DNA of 47,518 bases from Myxococcaceae bacterium (GTDB lineage Bacteria; Myxococcota; Myxococcia; Myxococcales; Myxococcaceae). The notes beneath the pieces were generated by a model. That model was not told the DNA's origin. It searched no databases and saw only the letters and a program-made list of their open reading frames with translations. The stretch is from positions 1-47,518 of the forward strand of contig SECN01000012.1 of the NCBI GenBank assembly GCA_004173515.1. The letters are read 5' to 3'. Of this stretch, positions 18,269 to 25,632 are shown one piece after another. Position numbers and translations under genes: made by a program. Each line of letters opens with the position of its first letter. Positions within the stretch are counted from its first letter, which is position 1.

Positions 18269-19192
18269 ATGCAAAATCAGACCCTGGAGTACCAGTCCTG
18301 CATCCAGAGTTCCGAGAAGGTGTCCTGGCGGCTCGATGAGCTGTTGCCCCGGGACACCGAGCTCGATTTCAGCCGGAAGTTCCTTTCGGATGCGCTGACC
18401 GGGGCGGAGGCCCTTGGCTTCCTGAGCGCCGGGGAGCAACTGCTGCTCAATCAGATCCGCTCCAACAGCTACGCCCACCTGTTCCTGTTCCTGGAGGAGT
18501 ACGCCGTGGCCCTGGCGTCCCAGCGCGCCGGCCTGGAGCTGCACGGCAACGCGATCCACATGCGCGCGCTCCTGCGCTTCACCGAGGAGGAGCTCAAGCA
18601 CCAGCAGCTCTTCTCGCGCTACACCGGCGCGTTCGCCCGGGGGTTCAAGGTCGCCCCGGCGCTGCTCGACAACCAGGTGGAGGTGGCCCGGGCCATCATG
18701 ACGAAGTCACACCTGGGGATCCTCATCTTCAACCTGCACCTGGAGCTGATGACCCAGCAGCACTACCTGGAGACGGTCCGTAGCAACAAGAACGAGGTGC
18801 TGGATCCGCTGTTCTGCAACCTGCTCAAGCACCACTGGCTGGAGGAGGCGCAACACACGCGGCTCGATTTCCTGGAGGCCCAGAAGATCCTCGCCCGGGA
18901 ACCCGAGACGCTGGACGCGGCCCTGGCCGAGTACTCCGAGCTGCTCCAGGCCCTGCGGGGAACCCTGATTGCCCAGCTCGCCCTGGACCTGCAGACCCTG
19001 GAGAAGGCGGTGGGGCGCACGTTCACGGACGCCGAACGCCAGGAGCTGAACGCGTCCCAGGAGCGCTCGTATGTCTGGGGGTTCATTGGAATGGGGATGA
19101 AGGCGCCCCTCTTCCTCTCCCGCCTGCGCGCGCTGTCCCCCGTCGCGGAGCAGCACGTGCTCGCGCTGGCGCCCACGTACTACTGCGACTGA
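18269..19192 (+). CDS. Ferritin-like diiron protein (possibly AurF-like oxygenase)
   Basis: 307-residue all-helical protein. Two ExxH iron-ligand motifs are visible: EEELKHQQLF near residue 108 and EEAQHTRLDF near 193, with further candidate Glu ligands in FLEEYAVALAS (near 72) and LHLELMTQQHY (near 160). This is the pattern of ferritin-like diiron oxygenases/oxidases. An AurF-type N-oxygenase is possible but not proven, and a simple iron-binding role cannot be excluded. There is no signal peptide. The ATG at 18269 gives a clean N-terminus but lacks a clear ribosome site. It is divergent from the amine oxidase across about 178 bases, which suggests co-regulation with the polyamine genes. Confidence 0.7.
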   Translation: MQNQTLEYQSCIQSSEKVSWRLDELLPRDTELDFSRKFLSDALTGAEALGFLSAGEQLLLNQIRSNSYAHLFLFLEEYAVALASQRAGLELHGNAIHMRALLRFTEEELKHQQLFSRYTGAFARGFKVAPALLDNQVEVARAIMTKSHLGILIFNLHLELMTQQHYLETVRSNKNEVLDPLFCNLLKHHWLEEAQHTRLDFLEAQKILAREPETLDAALAEYSELLQALRGTLIAQLALDLQTLEKAVGRTFTDAERQELNASQERSYVWGFIGMGMKAPLFLSRLRALSPVAEQHVLALAPTYYCD

Positions 19193-19220
19193 AGGCCTGC
19201 TTCGGGACCGGGCAGGCCTT
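19192..19220 (+). terminator. Terminator of the diiron gene
   Basis: AAGGCCTGC (19192-19200) and GCAGGCCTT (19212-19220) make a perfect 9-bp stem with an 11-base loop, beginning on the last base of the stop codon. Confidence 0.7.
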
Positions 19221-19302
19221 GAGACAGAGCCCCGGGGAGCGCGAGATATCCTTTGAATCCGTAGTATACCGGAGCATGCACTCGCAGCACCCTGGGGGTT
19301 AC

Positions 19303-19707
19303 ATGATGAAGCGTGCTCTTGCGGTCCTGGTCACCCTGGTCGGCCTCTCCGTCGTGGGATGTGGCGGGCCGACGTCCGACACCGATGCCACCGGGGCCCT
19401 GCCCCCGAGCGAGGAGGGGGGCAGGGTCTCCCAGCTCGCCACCTGCTCGGCGTCCTGTGGTGCCAGCCTGTCCGTGTCCTGCACGGGCTCCTCCTGCTCC
19501 TCCCAGGACGGCCAGGGCGTGACGTGCAACGGCGTGTTCACGAGTTGCGCCTCCCAGGCCGTGTGTACCGGTCTGCCCGCGTGCAGTACCTACGCGAACA
19601 AGCAGTGCCAGCCCCCGGGCGACGAGATGGATTGCTGCTTGAGCAACGCGGTGGCGCTGCTCGTCTGCACCGGTTCCGGCGGCTCGCACGGCGTGTGGCG
19701 CTTCTAG
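19303..19707 (+). CDS. Cys-rich small lipoprotein
   Basis: 134-residue lipoprotein of unknown function. The signal peptide ends in the lipobox VVGC (lipid Cys about residue 20), followed by an acidic/Gly linker. The mature domain carries twelve further cysteines, including a CC pair near the C-terminus (MDCCLSN), and ends in GVWRF. The even number and close spacing suggest six disulfides in a compact extracellular domain. ATG 19303 follows GGGGG at good distance. A -10-like TAGTAT (19262-19267) lies about 36 bases before the start. It is flanked by the terminator at 19192-19220 and the palindromes at 19722-19750, so it appears to be its own transcription unit. Confidence 0.7.
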   Translation: MMKRALAVLVTLVGLSVVGCGGPTSDTDATGALPPSEEGGRVSQLATCSASCGASLSVSCTGSSCSSQDGQGVTCNGVFTSCASQAVCTGLPACSTYANKQCQPPGDEMDCCLSNAVALLVCTGSGGSHGVWRF

Positions 19708-19721
19708 GAGCGACAGGCTGT

Positions 19722-19750
19722 TGGTGACAGTGTCACCAGGGGGGCCCCCC
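19722..19750. promoter_or_regulatory. Two abutting palindromes between the Cys-rich lipoprotein and the giant membrane protein
   Basis: TGGTGACA (19722-19729), one base, TGTCACCA (19731-19738) is a perfect 17-base palindrome. It is followed immediately by GGGGGGCCCCCC (19739-19750), a perfect 12-base palindrome. The first looks like a repressor operator (TGACA-N-TGTCA); either could also act as the terminator of the lipoprotein gene. They end 33 bases before the ATG of the membrane protein. Confidence 0.45.
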
Positions 19751-19783
19751 AAGTGACGGGGGCTCCCGCTATGCTGGCGCCCC

Positions 19784-22700
19784 ATGATCTGCCCAGCCTG
19801 TGCGGAACTCCGCGCCACTGAAACAGGGGCCCCGTGCCCGGAGTGTGGCGCCACGCTCGTGCCCGCCACGGGGCAGCACCTCGAAGACTTCGTGCGGACC
19901 CTGTTGCGCCGGCGCATCGAGCGCTGGCGGTTCGACGGGTTGCTGGACGCCGTCACGGCGGAGCGGCTCGATGCCTCGCTGGAGGCGTCACCGGTGGCCG
20001 CCTTTTCCTTGCCCGAGCCGATGCCGGCCCCCGTGGCGGCGCCCCCGGTCGACTCCGCGGTGCACGTGGAGGCCTGGGCGGAGGACGTCGCCACGTCGCT
20101 GCGCCGCGCGGGCGGGTGGCGCCCGGGTTGGGTGGCGGCGCTCGCGCACTCGTTGGATTCGGCGGCGAAGGCGGAACGGGAGGAAGCGGCGAAGCAGCGC
20201 GCGGCGGTGGTGGAGCACCGCGCCAGACACCCGAACGACTCCGGCGAGGACGACCTGGGCTCCGCGCTGGGGTCCGGGCAGGCGCTGTTCTCCCGGGGGC
20301 ACATGGGCTCGCTGGGGGGCGGCCTGGAGGCGATGGTCGCGCTCGATGAGGGCGAAGGCGCGCCCCGGCTCCACGAATACATCTGGTGGTTCCTGGGCGC
20401 GGTGCTGGTGCTGGGCGGCTCGCTCATGGGCGTCCGTGAAGCGTGGCGGGCGCTGGGGGGCGTGCCCCGGCAGTTGATCGTCACGGGCGCGCTCTTCGGC
20501 TACCACGCGGCCTTCATCGGGCTGGGGGCGTTCCTGTCGCGGCGCTCGCTGTCGGCCGGGCGCGTCCTGGCGGGCATCGGGCTCGCGTTGCTGCCGGTGG
20601 TGTTCGTCGCGCTGTCGTCGCTGGTGGCGCTGGCGCCCATGGTGGGTGTCCCCGTCGCGCTCGGGGTCGCGGCGGTGGGGCTCGTTCCCTTGCGGATCGC
20701 GGGCCGGCTGTTGCACGGAGCGTCCGCCGCGTCGCTCGCGGTGGCGCTGTTCCCCTCGCTCCTCGCGGGCCTGCCGTTGATGGGCTGGGACGAAGCGCCC
20801 TGGCTGCGAGCGCTGTGCGCGACCGCGGGCGTGGTGGCGCTCGGGGCCACGGCGTGGCGCGCTCGGGCGGCGACAGGCAAGGCCCCCTTCGTCAACGCGG
20901 GCGCCGCGCTCTATGGCGCGCTCTGCCTGGCGGTCTTCGCGGTGGCGAGCGCCCCCTCCGGGTTCGACGCGCTGGAGCCGGGCAGTCCGCTGTTCGCGGG
21001 CCTCACGCTCTGGGCGGTGGGGCTCGCGGCGGTGGTGGCGATGGCCGCGTCCACGGAGTCGGTCCGGGAGGCCCATCCGCGCGCGGGCCCGGTGCTCGAA
21101 ACGCTGGCGCACGCGGTGGTGGCCAGCGGCGCGCTCGCCGGAGCGCTGGGCGCGTTCTCCGTCATGCCGGGGGACGACGGATGGGTGGACGTCGCGTCCG
21201 CCAGCGCGCCCGTGCTGGCCGCGCTGCTCTTCTTCCTGCTGGAGCCCCGACGCCGGGCGCTGGTGCATCCGGGGGTCATGGCCGCGCTGCTCGCGGGCGC
21301 CCTGCTCGCACGCACCCTGGCGCCCACGGAACCCACATGGTGGGGCTTCGGGGTCGCCGCCGTCGCCTCGACGCTGTTGCTCATGGCGCGCACCACCGTC
21401 GCGAGCGGCCTGCGCATCCGGATGCTGGCCTGGGGCGTCGTGATGGCCCTGGCGACGCTGCCCACCGTCTCCGTGCTGGCCTGGGATGGGGGGCCGAGCA
21501 ACCCCTGGCCGAAGGCGCTGACGGGGCTGCTCATCGCGGTCGCGGCCCACGTCGCGGGAGGCTGGAGCTGGCGGGGGCTCCATTATCTGGGCGGAGTCGC
21601 CTCGCTCTTCGGTGCGCTCGCGCTCGTGGAGGGAACCCCGTGGCTCGCGTCGGACACGGCGAGCCTCGCGGTCTTCGGGCTCGCGGCGGTGCTCCACGGC
21701 CTCGCGGGACTCGCGCAGGACGCGTGGGCGCGGCGCACCGGACGAAGTGATGGGCTCAAGCCCCTGGAGGACCTCTCCCTGGGCACGGCCGCGCTCGGGG
21801 TGGTGCTGGCCCTGGGGGTCACCCCTTCCCTGCCGGAGGCGCTCGCGGGGTTCGTGGTCCCTTCCAGGACACTGCTCGCCTGCGTGCCCACGGCCCTGGC
21901 CACGGCGGTGTTGCTGCTGCGCGTGCGCAGGGAGGGCAGCCGGCTCGTGGCCTTCATCGCGGCCACGGGGCTCGCGCTCGGGGTGACGCAGGCGCTGGGC
22001 ACGGTCTCCGACTTCACCTCGGTGCGCGCCGCGCTCGTGGCCTCGGCCCTGGGGCTCGGCTTCGCGCTCCTCGCGGCCCTGCGCGGTCGCGGCCCGGTCG
22101 CGGGTGAGGCCCCGGTGCCCAAGGGGCGCCGGCTGCTGGACGTCATCCCCCTGCCCTTCGGAGCGCAGGGACGGCCGCTGTTGCTGGATGGCTTCGCGGC
22201 GGCGGCGCTCGTGCAGGTCGGCTTCGCGACGCTCACGCTGCTCAACTGGGTCCCCGTGCCCGTCGACGCCGAGCGGTCCGGCTTCCTGCTCGCGGGAGGA
22301 CTGCTGACGGCCATCGCGATCCTGGCGTTCGTGTCGCGCGGCTTCGTGGCGTTCGCCCTGCGCGGCTCGGTGGTGACGCTCGCCACGGGAGGCGCCTTCA
22401 TCGCGCTCACCGCGGTCATCAACCGCGCGGGCCGTCCGCTGTCCCCCGACGTGAGCGCCTGGCGCCTGCCGCTCATCGGCATCGCGCTGTGGCTGCTCGC
22501 GCTGGCGACGCGGCGCTTCGGTCCGTGGCTCGGGCGGCTTTTGGAGAACCCCCGGCACGGGCCGCTGTACCACGCGGTGCCCCACGTGGGCGTGGCCGCG
22601 CTGGCCGTCGTCCTGCTGAAGTCCGCCGTGGGCGTGGGCATGCCGGATCCGTCCTTCGCGCTCGGCGTCGTGCCCCCGCTGTTGGTGCTGGGCCCCGCGC

Positions 22701-24847
22701 TGCTCTGGCTGCTGCTCGCGGCCTCCTTCCGCTCGCGGCCCCTGGCGCACCTGGGGCTCCTGCTGGGGCTGCCCGGCGCCGCGCTCTGGGCCGCGCAGAA
22801 GACGCTGCTCGGCTCACCGCTGATGGCGCTGCGACCGCCCGACGGGCAATGGGTGCTCGCCCATCCGGTGCAGCTCATGGGTCCGTATGAGTTGGACTGG
22901 CTCCAGCCCGCGACGTGGCTGGCCCCCGGGGACACGCTCTTCTTCTCCTGGCAGCGGGCGTTCGCGGGCATCGCCGCGGCCGGGCTGCTCTATGCCGGGG
23001 CCGCCATCGCGGTGGCGGGCCTGGGCGCGGCGCGCGCCTTCGTGCGCCGGCTGCTCTGGCCCACCGCCCAGGACCTCCCCGAGCCCTTCCTCCAGATCCT
23101 GCGCCAGTGGTCCCTCACGGCCGTGGCGTTGGTGGCGGCGGCGGCGTTCTTCCAGCCCGGGCTTCCCTCCGCGGGGCTCGCGTTCGCCACGGGCGCCGTG
23201 CTGTTCAGCGGGGGCGCACGCAAGCCGGGGCGCATCGTCCTGGGGCTCGGGCTGCTGCTGCTCGTCCACGCCCAGGCCCAGATGGCGCCCCTCTTCCAAG
23301 CGTGGCCCGGGCCCACGCTCGCGCTGCTGGGGCTCGCGGTGGTGACACTGGGGCCGTGGGTCGCACGGCGGCGGGGCGTGGGCACGGGCCCGACGCGGCT
23401 GCGCACGCAGGTGTCCGCGCTGCCCTACCTGTTGACGGCGACGGCGTATGCGCTGGCCGTGACGGGAGAGCCGTGGCCGACGTTGGCCGTCCCCGGTGTG
23501 CTCTGGCGGATGCTCCTGGGCCTGGGCGGCACGTGGATGGCCTCCCCGGCCTGGGCCCTGACGCTCGCGCTCATCGCCACGACGCTGCTGGTGGCGGCGT
23601 TCCAGTGGCGGGGCGCGCTCGCGGGCTTCGTCGCCAGCGCCGCGACGATGCTGATGGGAGGCGCGGTCCTCTGCGCGCTGATGACCGCCCTCGTGATGGA
23701 CGCGAGCGGCGCGGGCCCCCTGCCGGGCTACCGGAGCCTCTTCACCGTCTCCGGGGCGGCGCTGGCCCTGGCCGCCGCGGGAAGCGCCCTGGCCCTGCAC
23801 CTGGCGCAGCAAGCCACGGCGCGGCGCAGGGGCGACGTGGCGGGCGGAATGGGTTGGGGGCGCGACCTGTGGCTCGTGGCGACCGGGGTGCTGCTCGCCA
23901 TCGTCGCGGTGAAGGGCCGGGCGCCGGAGGAGGCCCTGCCCCTGGCCCTCGCGGCCATCGGGTTGGCGGTGGGCGTGTCCCTGCACTGCGCGTGGCGCGA
24001 ACACACGGGACGGCACGTGTACTTCGTGCAGGTGGCCGTGGTGGGCGTCTACGCCCTGGTGCGCGGCCTGTACGCACAGGGCCTGCGCCCCGAACACGAT
24101 GCGCTCTTCGCGCTGTCCCTGGGCTTCGTGCTGGTGGGTGTGACGGTGATGGCGCGCCGGGCGGGCGTGCGACCCGTGGAGCGGGCGACGCGGCGGTTCG
24201 CGGCGCTGCTGCCCATTGGCATGGCGCTGGTGCTGCCCGGGGACGCGACGGGCGAGGCGGCCCTGCTCGCGGGCGGCTCCGGCCTGCTGTACGCGGCGCT
24301 GGGCGCGGTGGAGCGCAGCCGGATGTTCGGCGCGTTCGCGGCCGCGGCCTGCAACCTGGCGCTGCTCATCGCCGCGCTCGCGTTCGGGCTGGAGGGGCTG
24401 GAGGTGTACCTGGCACCGCTCGGCCTGCTGTTCCTGATGATGGGGCAGCTCTTCACGTCCAGCCTGCCGCAGGCGGCACGCAACGCGGTGCGCATCCTGG
24501 GGGGACTGCTGCTGTACGTGCCCGCGGCGGCGAAGCTGGCGATGCGGATGGGCGAGTCGGAGGACGGGACGTACGCGCTCGTCTTCGGGGCCGTGTGTCT
24601 GCTGGGCGTGGCGCTGGGCATGGCCCTGCAGATCCGCGCCTATCTGGCGCTGGGCACGCTGTTCCTCACCCTGGACGTGGCGGCCAACCTGCTCAACGCG
24701 GGACTCCGGGACCACCGCATCGGCTTCCTGGTGATGACGCTCACCGGGCTCACCATCGTGGGCGGCCGGGTGATGGCGACGCTCAAGCGCCAGAAATGGG
24801 AGTTCCTGCTGCGGCGCGTGCGCGTCCAGCTTCGTGGCTGGGATTGA
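19784..24847 (+). CDS. Giant polytopic membrane protein with N-terminal zinc ribbon
   Basis: 1,687 residues, function unknown. Residues 1-25 form a zinc ribbon (Cys3-x2-Cys6 and Cys18-x2-Cys21, CPAC/CPEC). Residues about 30-200 look soluble and helical with an acidic region. From about residue 205 (YIWWFLGAVLVLGGSLMGV) almost to the end the chain is an unbroken series of hydrophobic Ala/Leu/Val/Gly helices, by eye some 40 or more, with only short loops; the last 20 residues are basic (KRQKWEFLLRRVRVQLRGW). Organisation recalls the DUF2157/DUF2339 group of large predicted membrane proteins. No transporter or enzyme motif is visible. Very high GC and a uniform reading frame confirm one gene. 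The start is the ATG giving the zinc ribbon; its ribosome site is weak. Confidence 0.85.
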   Translation: MICPACAELRATETGAPCPECGATLVPATGQHLEDFVRTLLRRRIERWRFDGLLDAVTAERLDASLEASPVAAFSLPEPMPAPVAAPPVDSAVHVEAWAEDVATSLRRAGGWRPGWVAALAHSLDSAAKAEREEAAKQRAAVVEHRARHPNDSGEDDLGSALGSGQALFSRGHMGSLGGGLEAMVALDEGEGAPRLHEYIWWFLGAVLVLGGSLMGVREAWRALGGVPRQLIVTGALFGYHAAFIGLGAFLSRRSLSAGRVLAGIGLALLPVVFVALSSLVALAPMVGVPVALGVAAVGLVPLRIAGRLLHGASAASLAVALFPSLLAGLPLMGWDEAPWLRALCATAGVVALGATAWRARAATGKAPFVNAGAALYGALCLAVFAVASAPSGFDALEPGSPLFAGLTLWAVGLAAVVAMAASTESVREAHPRAGPVLETLAHAVVASGALAGALGAFSVMPGDDGWVDVASASAPVLAALLFFLLEPRRRALVHPGVMAALLAGALLARTLAPTEPTWWGFGVAAVASTLLLMARTTVASGLRIRMLAWGVVMALATLPTVSVLAWDGGPSNPWPKALTGLLIAVAAHVAGGWSWRGLHYLGGVASLFGALALVEGTPWLASDTASLAVFGLAAVLHGLAGLAQDAWARRTGRSDGLKPLEDLSLGTAALGVVLALGVTPSLPEALAGFVVPSRTLLACVPTALATAVLLLRVRREGSRLVAFIAATGLALGVTQALGTVSDFTSVRAALVASALGLGFALLAALRGRGPVAGEAPVPKGRRLLDVIPLPFGAQGRPLLLDGFAAAALVQVGFATLTLLNWVPVPVDAERSGFLLAGGLLTAIAILAFVSRGFVAFALRGSVVTLATGGAFIALTAVINRAGRPLSPDVSAWRLPLIGIALWLLALATRRFGPWLGRLLENPRHGPLYHAVPHVGVAALAVVLLKSAVGVGMPDPSFALGVVPPLLVLGPALLWLLLAASFRSRPLAHLGLLLGLPGAALWAAQKTLLGSPLMALRPPDGQWVLAHPVQLMGPYELDWLQPATWLAPGDTLFFSWQRAFAGIAAAGLLYAGAAIAVAGLGAARAFVRRLLWPTAQDLPEPFLQILRQWSLTAVALVAAAAFFQPGLPSAGLAFATGAVLFSGGARKPGRIVLGLGLLLLVHAQAQMAPLFQAWPGPTLALLGLAVVTLGPWVARRRGVGTGPTRLRTQVSALPYLLTATAYALAVTGEPWPTLAVPGVLWRMLLGLGGTWMASPAWALTLALIATTLLVAAFQWRGALAGFVASAATMLMGGAVLCALMTALVMDASGAGPLPGYRSLFTVSGAALALAAAGSALALHLAQQATARRRGDVAGGMGWGRDLWLVATGVLLAIVAVKGRAPEEALPLALAAIGLAVGVSLHCAWREHTGRHVYFVQVAVVGVYALVRGLYAQGLRPEHDALFALSLGFVLVGVTVMARRAGVRPVERATRRFAALLPIGMALVLPGDATGEAALLAGGSGLLYAALGAVERSRMFGAFAAAACNLALLIAALAFGLEGLEVYLAPLGLLFLMMGQLFTSSLPQAARNAVRILGGLLLYVPAAAKLAMRMGESEDGTYALVFGAVCLLGVALGMALQIRAYLALGTLFLTLDVAANLLNAGLRDHRIGFLVMTLTGLTIVGGRVMATLKRQKWEFLLRRVRVQLRGWD

Positions 24848-24859
24848 ACGGGCCCCAGC

Positions 24860-25483
24860 TCACTGCACGACGGGCGCGCGGAACAGCTCGCCCTGGCTGC
24901 CCTCCAGCACCAGGGTCCCCTCGTCCGAGCTGCCCACGCGCAGGGACGCCCGCGTCTGCCCCCGGCGATCCACCAGGCTCAGGCCGGGCAGGCCATGCTC
25001 GTCCGCGCCCAGGATGGCGCGGGGCCGCCCATAGGCATCCGCCAGCTCCAACCGCGACGAACCATCCACCTGGAGCCCCACCGAGAACAGGTCCACGCCC
25101 CCGGACTTGGACAGCGTCAGGCGGGGGGCCTCGTCGGAGAACACCATCAGTTCGGCCAGCGACTCGCCCTCCGCCGTGGAGAAGCGGAGGCGGGGCGAGT
25201 CATCCGCGCCCACGCCCAGCAGCGCCCGGGGCCGGCCCGCGCGGTCGCGCAGCACCAGGGACGCGGCGCCGTCCTTCTGGGTGTCCAGCGTGGCGCGGGT
25301 GCGGCCCTGCGCATCCTGGAGCACCAGCCGGGAGGCGACGACCTCTCCGGACGGCGACGGCGTGGCGCGCAACGCCGCGGCCCCCAGTCCCAGGACGGCC
25401 ACGGTGAGCGCGGCGCAGGTGAGGACCTGCAACCGCCGGAGGCGGACTTCCAGTCGGGCCAGGCGCGCGTCGGTGGAATCCAT
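24860..25483 (-). CDS. Single-span membrane protein with short beta-type repeats
   Basis: 207-residue protein. A short helix (residues about 5-22, Arg-rich) precedes one membrane segment (about 23-40, LTCAALTVAVLGLGAAAL), so it is probably anchored with the bulk outside the cytoplasm. The remainder is built of repeats of about 25-35 residues with the pattern D-x2-G-R-x-R-A-x-L followed by a Gly/Pro turn: DAQGRTRATL, DRAGRPRALLG, DAYGRPRAILG, DRRGQTRASL. This suggests a beta-roll or solenoid. The ATG at 25483 is preceded by AGGAGGTG; an ATG at 25510 would add nine residues. It is convergent with the giant membrane protein and lies downstream of the amidase behind two hairpins. Function unknown. 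Confidence 0.75.
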   Translation of the reverse strand: MDSTDARLARLEVRLRRLQVLTCAALTVAVLGLGAAALRATPSPSGEVVASRLVLQDAQGRTRATLDTQKDGAASLVLRDRAGRPRALLGVGADDSPRLRFSTAEGESLAELMVFSDEAPRLTLSKSGGVDLFSVGLQVDGSSRLELADAYGRPRAILGADEHGLPGLSLVDRRGQTRASLRVGSSDEGTLVLEGSQGELFRAPVVQ

Positions 25484-25576
25484 CCCGGTGTCACCTCCTG
25501 TCCGCGCCACCCTGGCGGGACGAAGACGACGCTAACAAACCACGGGCCTCCGCACGGGCGTTTCCGCTCGGCCGTG

Positions 25577-25626
25577 ACACCGGCCCCGTCAGCCGGTGTG
25601 GAGGGCCCGACGTTCGGGACGGGCCC
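25577..25626 (-). terminator. Two hairpins in series after the amidase gene
   Basis: On the minus strand, 7 bases past the amidase stop, GGGCCCG (25603-25609) and CGGGCCC (25620-25626) form one stem. Next, ACACCGGC (25577-25584) and GCCGGTGT (25592-25599) form a perfect 8-bp stem with a 7-base loop. Together they should end amidase transcription before the gene at 25483. Confidence 0.65.
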
Positions 25627-25632
25627 GCGCTG

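Noticed and set aside
19988..24715. Two long minus-strand open frames (about 920 and 633 codons) across the giant membrane protein
   Set aside because: Arg/Gln/Glu/His-rich translation typical of the reverse of hydrophobic codons; no ribosome site or domain. The plus-strand frame has the membrane-helix pattern and high third-position GC.
22915..25407. 830-codon plus-strand frame running through the end of the giant gene and antisense to the repeat protein
   Set aside because: Out of frame with the membrane protein, Gly/Arg/Ala-rich, and covers two better-supported genes.
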